A DNA stretch of 64,000 nt from NCBI RefSeq assembly GCF_003207825.1, contig NZ_NKTY01000011.1:1-64000 (forward strand), written 5' to 3'. Shown here one piece after another: positions 46,465-56,061 of the stretch (position 1 is its first letter; the number at the start of each line of letters is the position of its first letter). The DNA is from Komagataeibacter saccharivorans. GTDB lineage: Bacteria > Pseudomonadota > Alphaproteobacteria > Acetobacterales > Acetobacteraceae. The notes beneath the pieces were generated by a model. That model saw only the letters and a list, made by a program, of their open reading frames with translations, was not told the origin of the DNA and ran no database searches. A program made the translations under genes and the position numbers.

Positions 46465-48045
46465 ATGTTGCAAGACACCATCAAGACGCAGCTCAAGGCC
46501 TATCTGGCAGACCTGGCGCACCCGGTCGTGCTGGAGGCATCGCTCGACAGCAGCCCGAAATCGCGTGAGATGCATGAATTGCTGCACGAGGTCGCCGCCC
46601 TTTCTGACAGGGTGCAGGTGTCCGAACAGGGCGAGGCCACGCGCCGCCCCTCCTTCGTCATCAGGCGCGATGGGGCGAAAACCGGCGTGACATTCGCCGC
46701 CATCCCGATGGGGCATGAGTTCACGTCCTTCGTGCTGGCGCTGTTGCAGGCCGGGGGCCACCCCCCCAAATTCACCGATGACCAGATCGCCCAGATCCGC
46801 GCGCTGCCGGGGCATTACAATTTCGAGACCTATGTATCCCTGTCCTGTCAGAACTGCCCGGACGTGGTGCAGGCGCTCAATGCCATGAGCGTCATCAACC
46901 CCAACATCCATAACGTCACGATTGACGGCGGGCTGTTTCAGGACGAGGTCACGGCAAGGAACATCATGTCCGTGCCGCAGGTCTACCTCAACGGGGAACT
47001 GTTCGACACCGGGCGGATGGATATTACCCAGATTCTGGCCAGGCTGGACGCCAATGCCCCCAAACGTGCGGCGGAGCAGCTCAGGAATGTCGCACCCTTC
47101 GACGTGCTGATAATCGGCAGCGGCCCTGCGGGCGCTTCCGCCGCGATCTATGCGGCGCGCAAGGGGCTGCGCACGGGGCTGGTGGGCGAGCGCTTCGGCG
47201 GTCAGGTCATGGATACCGAAGGCATCGAGAATTTCATTTCGGTCAAGGAAACCGAAGGGCCAAAACTGGCGGCTGCGCTGGAAGCACATGTGCGGCAGTA
47301 TGATGTGGAGATCATACCCGCCCAGCGCGCGGCGGAACTGTTTCCGGCGGTAAAGCCCGGTGGCCTGCATGGGGTCGCGCTGGAAAGCGGGGCGATCCTG
47401 CATTCCCGCACGGTCATCCTTGCCACCGGCGCGCACTGGCGTCACCTCGGCGTGCCGGGCGAGGAGGAATACCGTAACAGGGGCGTGGCCTACTGCCCGC
47501 ATTGCGATGGCCCGTTCTACAAGGGCAAGCGGGTTGCCGTGGCCGGTGGTGGCAACAGCGGCGTGGAAGCGGCCATCGACCTTGCCGGTATCGTGGCCCA
47601 TGTCACGCTGCTGCAGCGCGGATCACACCTGAAGGCGGACAAGGTGTTGCAGGACAAGCTGCACAGCCTGCCCAATGTCACCGTCCTGACCGAGGCCCTG
47701 ACAACGCGGGTGGAAGGCAACGGCCGGAACGTGACTGGCCTGACCTATCGCGGCGGTGACGGCGCGGACCACCATGTCGATCTGGAAGGGGTATTCGTCC
47801 AGATCGGCCTGCTGCCCAATACGGACTGGCTGAAGGGCACGGTCAGGCTGAACGATTTCGGTGAAATCGTTGTGGATGACCATGGCACGACATCGGTGCC
47901 CGGTGTCTTTGCGGCGGGTGATGCGACCACCACGCCGTACAAGCAGATCGTGATCGCCATTGGCGATGGCGCGAAGGCGGCCCTGTCCGCATTCGATTAC
48001 CTGATCCGCGTGCCGGTGGCGGAAGAAAAGCGCGTCCCCGCCTGA
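46465..48045 (+). CDS. ahpF: Alkyl hydroperoxide reductase, flavoprotein subunit AhpF
   Basis: 526 aa. N-terminal double thioredoxin-like domain with CQNC ([10 protein letters not shown]), then the FAD/NAD(P)H reductase with [27 protein letters not shown], the redox CPHC ([11 protein letters not shown]) and [17 protein letters not shown] at 46452-46455 supports ATG 46465. Transfers electrons from NADH to AhpC. Ends 47 bp before the convergent glucanase gene. Confidence 0.96.
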   Translation: MLQDTIKTQLKAYLADLAHPVVLEASLDSSPKSREMHELLHEVAALSDRVQVSEQGEATRRPSFVIRRDGAKTGVTFAAIPMGHEFTSFVLALLQAGGHPPKFTDDQIAQIRALPGHYNFETYVSLSCQNCPDVVQALNAMSVINPNIHNVTIDGGLFQDEVTARNIMSVPQVYLNGELFDTGRMDITQILARLDANAPKRAAEQLRNVAPFDVLIIGSGPAGASAAIYAARKGLRTGLVGERFGGQVMDTEGIENFISVKETEGPKLAAALEAHVRQYDVEIIPAQRAAELFPAVKPGGLHGVALESGAILHSRTVILATGAHWRHLGVPGEEEYRNRGVAYCPHCDGPFYKGKRVAVAGGGNSGVEAAIDLAGIVAHVTLLQRGSHLKADKVLQDKLHSLPNVTVLTEALTTRVEGNGRNVTGLTYRGGDGADHHVDLEGVFVQIGLLPNTDWLKGTVRLNDFGEIVVDDHGTTSVPGVFAAGDATTTPYKQIVIAIGDGAKAALSAFDYLIRVPVAEEKRVPA

Positions 48046-48091
48046 TGCAAAACGGGGCCGGGGGATAGTCGCCCCCTGCCCCACCGGGCGG

Positions 48092-49645
48092 CTACGAATG
48101 CCCGGCCGGATTTGCCGCCGTGCGGTCCGGGCTGGCGTGGTCCTGCGCAACCTGTGTGGATGATGGACGGTTCGGGACGTTGGCTGCGGTTGTGGTGGCG
48201 GGCAGCCAGCCGCCTTCAAATCCCGCACGTTCCATGCCGGTGCGGATATAGGGGTTGCGCTTCATCACGTTCCAGACCAGTCCGCTGCGCCAGTTCTCGA
48301 TCATAAGCAGGATGGGCCCCTGATCTATCCCCAGATATTCGTTATCCGACCAGAAGGACTGGCCGGTGCGGAAACTGGGATTGAAAGCGTCCACAAAACC
48401 ATAACGGCCATAAATGCGCTCGCCGTAGCGGGCTTTCATGTTCTGTAGCGTCGGCAGCACGATTTCGGGGGCGAAGGCGATGGAGCCTGCCGCGGCGGTG
48501 GGGGCCACGGTGCCATCATCCTGCGTGTAGTCACGGCCCGCGCCACGGGCGGAATAGGACAGGAAACGCCGGCTCTGGCCATCAATCGGCTGCGTGGTGT
48601 CACCGGGGCCGTCACAGGCGGTCAGCCCCCACATGGTCGGCCCGTAATCGTGCCACTTACCCGGATTGGCGATGGCGTAAGCCTGCTGCGCATAGACCGC
48701 GCGGCGGCTGTTTTCAAAATAATCAATCCGCTTTGCGCGCGCCCATGCGTCCTGCACGCCCCGGAAATCAATCCATGCGTGGCTGTACTGGTGGCCGAAC
48801 AGGGGTGCGAAGTTCAGGAATGTCTGGCCATAATAATCGCCCCATCGCCGGTCATTGGTGGCAAGCCATGCCTGCCATGATGCCGGGGCCAGCGGGTGAC
48901 TGGGTGAGCCGAGGCCAAGGATATAGGCCATCATGCCTTCGCTGTACCCTTCCCAGTAGCTGGGTATGAACTGGTGTTCGGGCGACCAGCCCATGCTCAG
49001 CCGGTTATCGGGGCGGGTGATCCACTGCCAGTTGACGCGCCTGTACAACTGGTCGGCCAGATCACGTATCTCGTGCTCGCGCGGGGTATCGTGGTCATAG
49101 AAGGATTGCGAAAACAGGATGCCCTGCATCAGCAGCGCCGTGTCGATGCTGGACAGTTCGATGTCGCGGTTGAAGCGCTTACCCGTCTCCCGGTTCAGGA
49201 AATGGTAGTACAGGCCGTTATATCCGGCTGCATCATCCTCGCTGTCATTCTGCGGGCTGCGCATGAGATAGCGCAGGGTGACAAGCGTGCGGTCAATGGC
49301 CTGTTCACGGGTGATGTAGCCACGGGTCACGCCTATGCCATAGGCGGTCAGGCCAAACCCGATGGAGGCGACGCTGCTGAATGTCTGGCCGGAAGGATAG
49401 CGGTCGGGAACCAGCCCCGTTTTCGGATCACCTGCATCCCAGAACCATTGAAAGGTCCGGCGTTCGAGATCATCGATCAGGATGGTATCGGCGCGGCTGG
49501 CTGCGGCCGGTGCGGCGGAAGGGGTGCTGGCGCTCGTGGTGGCTTTTGCGTCAACCGCGTGGGCCGGGACGGATGCAAGGGACGCGCCATATAACAATGC
49601 CGAAATGAATACAGCCGCATGTTTCCCCGTTTTGCGAGGGTACAA
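48092..49645 (-). CDS. Secreted glucoamylase-family protein, probable GH144 beta-1,2-glucanase
   Basis: 517 aa with a signal peptide ending VPAHA, then an Ala/Ser-rich linker. DDLERRTFQWFWDAGDPKTGL opens the glycoamylase-like (PF10091) barrel; GFGLTAYGIGVTRGYIT and ALLMQGILFSQ follow, and the mid-region W-rich stretch (NWQWITRPDNRLSMGWSP) is typical. Related characterised enzymes are endo-beta-1,2-glucanases, so a role in periplasmic or external beta-1,2-glucan turnover is likely but not shown. The Ser/Thr/Pro-rich tail of about 35 residues is non-catalytic. Confidence 0.8.
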   Translation of the reverse strand: MYPRKTGKHAAVFISALLYGASLASVPAHAVDAKATTSASTPSAAPAAASRADTILIDDLERRTFQWFWDAGDPKTGLVPDRYPSGQTFSSVASIGFGLTAYGIGVTRGYITREQAIDRTLVTLRYLMRSPQNDSEDDAAGYNGLYYHFLNRETGKRFNRDIELSSIDTALLMQGILFSQSFYDHDTPREHEIRDLADQLYRRVNWQWITRPDNRLSMGWSPEHQFIPSYWEGYSEGMMAYILGLGSPSHPLAPASWQAWLATNDRRWGDYYGQTFLNFAPLFGHQYSHAWIDFRGVQDAWARAKRIDYFENSRRAVYAQQAYAIANPGKWHDYGPTMWGLTACDGPGDTTQPIDGQSRRFLSYSARGAGRDYTQDDGTVAPTAAAGSIAFAPEIVLPTLQNMKARYGERIYGRYGFVDAFNPSFRTGQSFWSDNEYLGIDQGPILLMIENWRSGLVWNVMKRNPYIRTGMERAGFEGGWLPATTTAANVPNRPSSTQVAQDHASPDRTAANPAGHS

Positions 49646-50361
49646 AGCTTTCGTCTCCTGCCGGTTGTCCGGCCTTTATGATTTGAGATCCGGGCAGAAT
49701 GCAATATCCCCGCGCCCGCAGGGCAGCGACATGAACGTTGCAAATTGTGACGGAGATCGTCGTGCAGTCCACAAAGCCGGATCATGCGGTCCGGTGCCCT
49801 GCCCCCTGTCCATCATTGCCGGGCGCGGACGAAAAAAAATGTTTTCTAATGAAATCAGGATGTTCCGTCCGGTGCGGCCTGTATCTTCGCCATGCAGGCA
49901 CCGGTATTTTCGATGGATCGGTCGATAACACGCCAGTTTCTGTGCGCTGGCTGACATTCGGGCCGTTGTTCTTACTTTTTCTGCTCCCTCACCGCTTCCC
50001 CTCTGCATCGGACAGGATACCGGAACGATTCTGGTCAGGGCCAAACGGCTTGATGGGATGATGGCTGTCCGGTTGCGGGGCTACGCTCCATGCGTCGGGA
50101 ATGGCTTTTAATATTCTGCCGTAACGGTAAGCAGAGAACCCCTTTTTCGCGCCATGCCATAATCGGTTGTGGATGTGTTCTTTAGCCCTTCCCCATTTTG
50201 CGGAAGGCGTAGACCAGCGCATGGTCCTGCGGCTGTTTATAATAACAAAAACATATAAAACGGGCATTTCATTACATATCATTTCTGATTTTTGACCTAG
50301 TTTTTCTTGGGTCGGTCTATCTGTGTCAGTAATGCCACACTCGCCCTTTTCTCATGTTATA
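49646..50361. other. Intergenic region between glucanase and siderophore receptor genes
   Basis: About 700 bp between divergent genes. The right third is AT-rich. Around 50190-50240 a short minus-strand stretch reads like a peptide (DHALVYAFRKMGK) and may be a transposase remnant, but it is too short to call. Otherwise nothing recognised. Confidence 0.4.
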
Positions 50362-50380
50362 GCGAATGATTATCATTTGC
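50362..50380. promoter_or_regulatory. Fur box upstream of siderophore receptor
   Basis: GCGAATGAT-T-ATCATTTGC is a 9-1-9 inverted repeat with 8 of 9 pairs matching, close to the Fur consensus. It lies 88 bp before the receptor start, so iron should repress the operon. Confidence 0.8.
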
Positions 50381-50467
50381 TAATGCAGTTGAGAATGAAT
50401 ATCAAACAGCCGTCCCCTGTTAGCAATAAACGACGCGACAGCACATGCCGCGTCAGGAGAGTGGTGA

Positions 50468-52768
50468 ATGAGTGAGACAGAACTGTCCCCATCAGCCCCG
50501 CCAGGCCGCGGGTTGCGGCTGGCGGTAGCCCTTGGCATGTCCGTTGGCCTTGGTGTGGGCGCGGAAGATGCGAATGCCGATGATGCCGCCCAGCCCGCAG
50601 CACCCGACAGCAGCATAAAACTGTCCGCCGTGCGCGTGGGCGGCCATGTGGAAGCCGGGGATGCGGACAATGAATCCGGCAATACCAATAGCGAGATCCT
50701 GCATATATCGCGCATGCCGGACAGCGTGCGTGACACGCCGCAGACCATTACCGTCGTGCCGCAGGAACTGATAAAGCAGCAGCGCGCCTTTACGCTGGAT
50801 CAGGCGCTGGCGAATGTGCCGGGTATTACCCTGTCCACCGGTGAAGGGGCTGGCGGCCTGAATGGCGACCAGTTCCGCATTCGCGGCCTGCAGGCGCGAC
50901 AGGACATCTATACTGATGGATTAAGGGATTTCGGCACCTATACACGCGATACGTTCAATACGGATAGTGTCGAGGTCATCAAGGGGCCTTCGGGCGAATA
51001 TTTTGGCGCGGGTAATGTTGGTGGCGTCATCAACCAGAGCCAGAAACACGCCCATGCGGGCAACAGCTACAGCTATGACCAGACCTTTGGCAGCGGCCCG
51101 TTATACCGGGGTGCGGGAGATATCAATTACCAGATCAATGATGACATGGCCATTCGCGTCAATGGCATGTACAACAAGCAGGACGTGGTTGACCGCAACA
51201 ACGTGTCCTCCAACCGCTACGGTGCGGCGGTGGATTTTGGCGTGGGCCTGCGTAGCCGGACCTCGTGGCATCTGACATGGCAGTGGCTGAACAGCGACAG
51301 CAAGCCTGATTACGGTGTCAGCATGATTCAGGTCAACGGCATCTACCGCCCCATTACCGAATACGGTGTGGCGCGCAATACAAGCTATACGCGCAGCTTC
51401 GATTTTGACCGCTCCAACATCCATACGCTGACCTCCGCGCTGAAATCCGACATCACGCGATGGTTCACGCTGACCAACGATACGCGGCTGAGCCTGTACG
51501 AGCGCGACTATACCGCCACCACGCCCGCCGCATGTTCGGGCGCGTGCGCCGCGGCCATCCTGGGTGGTGGCAATTACGCCCTGCCCTACGGCGCGGGTGG
51601 TGGGGCCGCGTACCGGCAGCAGGGCTGGGGCGTGCAGAACGTCATCATGGGACGTGCGCGGTTCAAGACCGGCTTTGTCCATCATGACCTGAAGGCCGGG
51701 GTGGATATCAATTACGCCAGTGATTCACGCTGGCCGGGCAGCTTTACCAACCGCACCAACAACCAGACCATCCGCAACCCGCAATATTCCTATCCGTCCA
51801 CCTCCCTCACCTTTCCCGACAGCGGTTACGGCAATGCCAATGCGCGTGATCTGGGGCTGTTCCTGGCCGATCGCATCCAGTTGACCCGGCAGCTTTCCCT
51901 GTTCGGTACCGCACGGTGGGATTCATTCAGCAGTTCGTATTACAGCCGCTCGACCGCAAGCCAGGGGCGCGCGGAACAGAAATCTGATCGCTGGAGCCCG
52001 TCGGGCAGCATCATGTATTCGCCGCTGAAGACAACGTCCTTCTACTTCACCTTCGCGCGGTCGTACAAACCCGTTGGCACCGATGTGTCCTCCCTTGTCA
52101 CAATCAAGCCGCAGGCGGGCGATGTGGCGCAGAAGGGTGTCAACCTGTCACCACAGCGCAGCGACCTGTTTGAAGTGGGCAACAAGACGGACTTCTTCCA
52201 CAAACGTCTTGGCACCACGGTTGCGTTCTTCCAGATCAGCGAAAACAATTCGCAGTATTATGATGTCAATGGCGATCTGGAAACCGGCTTTGCGGATTCC
52301 GGCAGTGGCCGCCGCATTCGTGGCGTGGAACTGAGCGCCAATGGCAAGATCACGCGCGACTGGCAGGTATTTGCTTCCTATTCCTACATGGATGGCCGGG
52401 TGACGCACAGCAACACCGGCGACAACGGCAAGGTCGCCCCCCAGGTGCCGCATAACAACATGTCGGTATGGAGTTCGTATGACCTGTCCCACCTGCTGCT
52501 GCGTCCCGACTGGGGAAGCCTGAAGGTTGGTGGTGGCGCACAGTATTCATCGGGCTACTGGGCCGGGCCGGATACGACCAATACGGCACGCATGCCCTAT
52601 ACTTTCAACCTCAATGGCATGGTTTCGTGGGATTACCGTCATTACCGCGTATCGTTCAACGCCAATAACATTACCAACCGGCTTAATTACGCCTCCTCCT
52701 TCTCCGGGTCGCGTGCGGTTCCTTCTCCCGGTCGCTACTTCATGGGTAATATTGGCGTAACATTCTGA
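50468..52768 (+). CDS. TonB-dependent siderophore receptor (Fiu/catecholate type)
   Basis: 766 aa outer-membrane receptor. After the N-terminal signal region (cleavage near ANADDA), the plug has MPDSVRDTPQTITVVPQEL, FRIRGLQARQDIYTDGLRD and DSVEVIKGPSGEYFG; the barrel ends with Phe (NIGVTF). Gene order with a piuC homologue three genes on matches the E. coli fiu-ybiX arrangement, with two extra genes between. Powered by TonB-ExbBD (25-27 kb). Fur box upstream. Confidence 0.92.
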   Translation: MSETELSPSAPPGRGLRLAVALGMSVGLGVGAEDANADDAAQPAAPDSSIKLSAVRVGGHVEAGDADNESGNTNSEILHISRMPDSVRDTPQTITVVPQELIKQQRAFTLDQALANVPGITLSTGEGAGGLNGDQFRIRGLQARQDIYTDGLRDFGTYTRDTFNTDSVEVIKGPSGEYFGAGNVGGVINQSQKHAHAGNSYSYDQTFGSGPLYRGAGDINYQINDDMAIRVNGMYNKQDVVDRNNVSSNRYGAAVDFGVGLRSRTSWHLTWQWLNSDSKPDYGVSMIQVNGIYRPITEYGVARNTSYTRSFDFDRSNIHTLTSALKSDITRWFTLTNDTRLSLYERDYTATTPAACSGACAAAILGGGNYALPYGAGGGAAYRQQGWGVQNVIMGRARFKTGFVHHDLKAGVDINYASDSRWPGSFTNRTNNQTIRNPQYSYPSTSLTFPDSGYGNANARDLGLFLADRIQLTRQLSLFGTARWDSFSSSYYSRSTASQGRAEQKSDRWSPSGSIMYSPLKTTSFYFTFARSYKPVGTDVSSLVTIKPQAGDVAQKGVNLSPQRSDLFEVGNKTDFFHKRLGTTVAFFQISENNSQYYDVNGDLETGFADSGSGRRIRGVELSANGKITRDWQVFASYSYMDGRVTHSNTGDNGKVAPQVPHNNMSVWSSYDLSHLLLRPDWGSLKVGGGAQYSSGYWAGPDTTNTARMPYTFNLNGMVSWDYRHYRVSFNANNITNRLNYASSFSGSRAVPSPGRYFMGNIGVTF

Positions 52769-52831
52769 AACCCATAAAGTTTTGATTTATTGTCCCCTGC
52801 CCTTCATTGTCCTGACAACAACCGTGCCCCC

Positions 52832-53554
52832 ATGACCGAAGACATGAAACGTGCAAATAAAAACAGCACAACACACGACACGACCGGCAATGCGCCGTGT
52901 GAGCCGGTGGCGCTGGTGGATGTTCAGCTCATGCTGGGGCAGGTCCATCTGAACAACGGCAACATGGCGGATGCCTTCAGCATGTTCGAGGTCGCGGCCC
53001 GCAGTGGTGATCCGCGCGCCCTGAACATGCTGGGCCGCGCGTTTGAACGTGGCTGGAGCGTATCGCGCAACCCGGCCACTGCCGCCATGTATTTTGCACA
53101 GGCGGCACGGTGCGGCGATGGCTGGGCCATGTTCAACCTTGCCGATCTGTATCTGGCGGGCGACGGTGTGGCCGCTGATCCGCACCGGGCCTGCGCCCTG
53201 TATGTGGCGGCGGCGCGTAACGGGGTGGCCAAGGCATTCAACATGCTGGGCATCATGGTGGAAGACGGCGTGATGCCCCATGCGCAGGTGGATGCGGCCG
53301 CCACATTTTTTCATGCCGCCGCCATGGCCGGTGACTGCTGGGGGTGTCTCAATCTGGGGCGTGTCCATCTTGCAGCGCGGGACGTGCCCGCAGCACTGAC
53401 ATGGCTGGAAAAGGCGCTTGAACTGGGTTTTGCGGACGTATTCCGTGCGGTCGAAACCCTTCTGGCCGGGTCTGACGACCCGCGCCTGCGTCGTGTGGCA
53501 CAGGATGCGCGCAGGCGGTTATGTGACGGCACGCATTCCAGACCAGCAGCATAA
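52832..53554 (+). CDS. Sel1/TPR-repeat protein
   Basis: 240 aa built of about five Sel1-like helical repeats: LGQVHLNNGNMADAFSMFE, LGRAFERGWSVSRNPATAA, LADLYLAGDGVAADPHRA and two more. No signal peptide in the chosen start (ATG 52832; 52844 also possible), so probably cytosolic. Second gene of the Fur-boxed operon (63 bp after the receptor). Such Sel1 genes accompany piuC in several proteobacteria; their role is not established. Confidence 0.85.
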   Translation: MTEDMKRANKNSTTHDTTGNAPCEPVALVDVQLMLGQVHLNNGNMADAFSMFEVAARSGDPRALNMLGRAFERGWSVSRNPATAAMYFAQAARCGDGWAMFNLADLYLAGDGVAADPHRACALYVAAARNGVAKAFNMLGIMVEDGVMPHAQVDAAATFFHAAAMAGDCWGCLNLGRVHLAARDVPAALTWLEKALELGFADVFRAVETLLAGSDDPRLRRVAQDARRRLCDGTHSRPAA

Positions 53555-53578
53555 AGCGATAACAGGACAGCATTACAT

Positions 53579-54094
53579 ATGAACCGCTTCGTAAAAAAAT
53601 ACGCGACCCCGTTTGTTACGGGTTTCTTTGTCATTTCCGCCGTTTCGGGCACGGCCCTGTTCTTTCACTGGCAGCCCGGCCTGTTCCATTCCATGCATGC
53701 CTGGCTGAGCATGGTGCTGCTTGTGCCGTTCGTGCTGCATATGTGGCGTAACTGGCCGCAGTTTCTTGGATATTTCCGCAGCCGGACCATGCTGGTGGCC
53801 TGTGGGATTTCGGTGCTGGCGGCTGTGGCTTTCATGGTCACGACCGGGCATCGTGGCGGCAATCCGGCGCAGCGTCTGTTTCCCATCCTGACGCATGCCC
53901 CGCTGACCGCTCTGGCGCCCCTGCTGCATGCCACGCCGGATGAACTGGCCGCGCGGTTGACCCATACGGGATATGCCGTGCGCTCCACTGACGAAACACT
54001 GGATGAAATCGCTTCCGCCGCCGGACAGAAATCCAACGATGTCCTGCTGAAGATCCTGCCGCAGCATGGCGGTGGTGGTGGAAGGCACCGATAA
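53579..54094 (+). CDS. DUF4405-like membrane protein
   Basis: 171 aa with three hydrophobic segments. FVTGFFVISAVSGTALFFHW, then HSMHAWLSMVLLVPFVLHMWRNW holds paired His residues spaced like those of cytochrome b-type DUF4405 domains. The C-terminal 60 residues are soluble and end Gly/His-rich. 24 bp after the Sel1 gene. A role in electron transfer for iron reduction is possible (inference). Confidence 0.75.
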   Translation: MNRFVKKYATPFVTGFFVISAVSGTALFFHWQPGLFHSMHAWLSMVLLVPFVLHMWRNWPQFLGYFRSRTMLVACGISVLAAVAFMVTTGHRGGNPAQRLFPILTHAPLTALAPLLHATPDELAARLTHTGYAVRSTDETLDEIASAAGQKSNDVLLKILPQHGGGGGRHR

Positions 54095-54125
54095 TGCTGT
54101 TTTACCCAAAGACGCGGAACATATC

Positions 54126-54809
54126 ATGCTGATCCATATTGCCGGGGTGCTGAGTGCGGCGGAAGTGGCTTACTGTCGCGCCCTGCTGGAAAAATCGCAG
54201 TGGGTCGATGGCAGGGTTACGGCGGGCGACCAGTCCGCCAAGGCCAAATTCAACCTCCAGATCCCGCAGGACAGTGCGGAGGGACGCGAGCTGGCCGATC
54301 TGGTCCTGCAGGCATTGGGACGGAACGCGCTGTTCAACAGTGCTGCCCTGCCGCTGCGTGTCTTTCCGCCGCTGTTCAACCGTTATGATGCGGGCATGTG
54401 TTTCAATACCCATGTGGACAATGCCATCCGTCCCCTGCCCGGCACGGGGTTCCGGTTCCGCACCGATGTATCATCCACCCTGTTCCTGAGCGAACTTGAT
54501 GAATATGACGGCGGTGAACTGATTATTCAGGACACGTATGGCACCCAGAAAATACGCTGCCCGGCGGGGGACATGGTGCTTTATCCCGCAAGCAGCCTGC
54601 ATAGCGTGAGCACGGTTACACGGGGCAGTCGCTGGGCATCCTTTTTCTGGTCGCAGTCCATGGTGCGCGACGATACGCAACGCACGCTGCTGTATCAGTT
54701 TGATCGCTCGATTATCGAAACGCGCCAGTCCCTGCCCGACGACCATCCGGCCGTACTGGGTCTGACAGCCACGTACCACAACCTGATCCGCCGGTGGGCG
54801 GAGCTGTAA
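54126..54809 (+). CDS. piuC: PKHD-type Fe(II)/2-oxoglutarate hydroxylase PiuC
   Basis: 227 aa. The iron triad is visible: His and Asp in FNTHVDNAIRP and the distal His in SSLHSVSTVTRG, with the 2-oxoglutarate Arg in RGSRWASFFW. FLSELDEYDGGELIIQDTYG is the family core (E. coli YbiX). GGAAC just before ATG 54126 supports that start. Last gene of the iron operon; PiuC homologues accompany catecholate receptors and may modify siderophores, but substrates are not established. Confidence 0.92.
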   Translation: MLIHIAGVLSAAEVAYCRALLEKSQWVDGRVTAGDQSAKAKFNLQIPQDSAEGRELADLVLQALGRNALFNSAALPLRVFPPLFNRYDAGMCFNTHVDNAIRPLPGTGFRFRTDVSSTLFLSELDEYDGGELIIQDTYGTQKIRCPAGDMVLYPASSLHSVSTVTRGSRWASFFWSQSMVRDDTQRTLLYQFDRSIIETRQSLPDDHPAVLGLTATYHNLIRRWAEL

Positions 54810-55096
54810 GGCGTAATACCCCCTGCAACCGGGAAGTGTGCCAGTGCGTTACCGCGCAGAAGGACCGTGCCTGCCGCCCGCGCAATGCAGGCGTATGGTC
54901 CGGCAATCCAGCAGACAGGGGAAGATACCGGATTTCCATTGCTACGTAATAACCTGCACCGGAAGCGACGTTACGTAATGCGCGGACCCACGCATAAAAA
55001 AGCCGTTATTTCCGGGCATGGTAAGATCATTGTTTTTCAGGATTGTAGATGCCTTTCTCAATGAAGCTGCATATTGAATTCGGACTGGAACGATAC

Positions 55097-55537
55097 ATGA
55101 AAACCACATCCCTCATCGCTATGGGGACAGCCTGCCTGCTGGGCATGGCATCACCTTCCTACGCCCAGCAGGGGCCGAATGGACCTGGCGGCCCCGGTGG
55201 TCCCGGTGGCGGCGGACCGCAGGGCCAGCAGCATGGGCCGCAACAGGGACCGCGTGGTGGTGGTGGACATGGCCGTCCCATGCGTAATGCGCCCCCATCC
55301 CGTGGCGGTTACGACAATGTTGACATGAACCGGGTATGGCATCGGGGCGACCGTTACGATGGTCCGCGCAACAGTCGCTGGGTTGTCAATAACTGGCAGT
55401 CCTATCGCGGTCTTTCCGCCCCGCCGCCGGGTTATCAGTGGATGCGTTACGGTAACCAGTACCTGCTTACGGCCGTGGCGACCGGCGTGATTGCCGGTGT
55501 GGTCAGCGCCACGATCGCGTCCCCGATGATGCGGTGA
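55097..55537 (+). CDS. RcnB-family periplasmic protein
   Basis: 146 aa. Signal peptide KTTSLIAMGTACLLGMASPSYA, a Gly/Pro/Gln-rich stretch (about 25-70), then the RcnB domain: RGDRYDGPRNSRWVVNNWQ, LSAPPPGYQWMRYGNQYLL and a final VATGVIAGVV. RcnB in E. coli influences nickel/cobalt homeostasis; many homologues are uncharacterised. GGAAC ahead of ATG 55097 supports the start. Confidence 0.82.
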   Translation: MKTTSLIAMGTACLLGMASPSYAQQGPNGPGGPGGPGGGGPQGQQHGPQQGPRGGGGHGRPMRNAPPSRGGYDNVDMNRVWHRGDRYDGPRNSRWVVNNWQSYRGLSAPPPGYQWMRYGNQYLLTAVATGVIAGVVSATIASPMMR

Positions 55538-56032
55538 CAAAAGCATCATCCTTTTACGTTTTCGATACGCTGTGACACCATCGGCTTTGCCGGTCATATC
55601 GTGAATGAAATGGGCGCTGGGGGGCGAACGTGAAACGGCAGCATCCCCCGGCGTCCGGCCGGTTTTCCGGGATGGGCAGGTATTTCATATCCCCATACTG
55701 AACCGGGGTATTCCTGCAAGGCATGGATGATGCCCAACGGACCGGTTTTGTGTGTGCCCCTTTTGGAAAGGAGCACTGAAGCCAATTTTTCTGCATGACT
55801 TCACATGCCCGTTGTGTATGTGCCTTTCTAGGCATTTATACCTATAAATAATAGTGTTGTATTTTTCTATACAATATCATAACTGTGCATATGTAGTGAA
55901 TTATTATAAAATACACAATAAATATTCATAATATTAAAAATTACAGTGTGGTCTGTTGCTTTCGATAATATTCCTTTGGGCTTCCTGTCACGTCAGACTT
56001 TCAACAGGCTGATAAAATTTCCTTACACCATT
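55538..56032. other. AT-rich intergenic region before mntH
   Basis: About 500 bp, very AT-rich from 55830. No gene or manganese riboswitch recognised. Promoter of mntH is expected in the right part. Confidence 0.5.
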
Positions 56033-56055
56033 CAATATAGCATATTGCATATTTG
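56033..56055. promoter_or_regulatory. Candidate palindromic operator of mntH
   Basis: AATATAGCATATTGCATATT within this interval is an imperfect palindrome (GCATATTGCATAT core) ending 6 bp before the mntH ATG. Possible MntR/Mur site; its closeness to the start would allow blocking of transcription or initiation. Unproven. Confidence 0.3.
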
Positions 56056-56061
56056 TGGGGG

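Noticed and set aside
46441-47601. 386-codon open frame opposite ahpF
   Set aside because: Entirely antisense to a well-supported ahpF and rich in His/Arg/Gln without motifs.
55554-55835. 93-codon frame after the RcnB-like gene
   Set aside because: No motif, no ribosome site and atypical composition.
55860-56061. Manganese riboswitch (yybP-ykoY type) before mntH
   Set aside because: The region is too AT-rich and lacks the conserved G-rich loops of that element.
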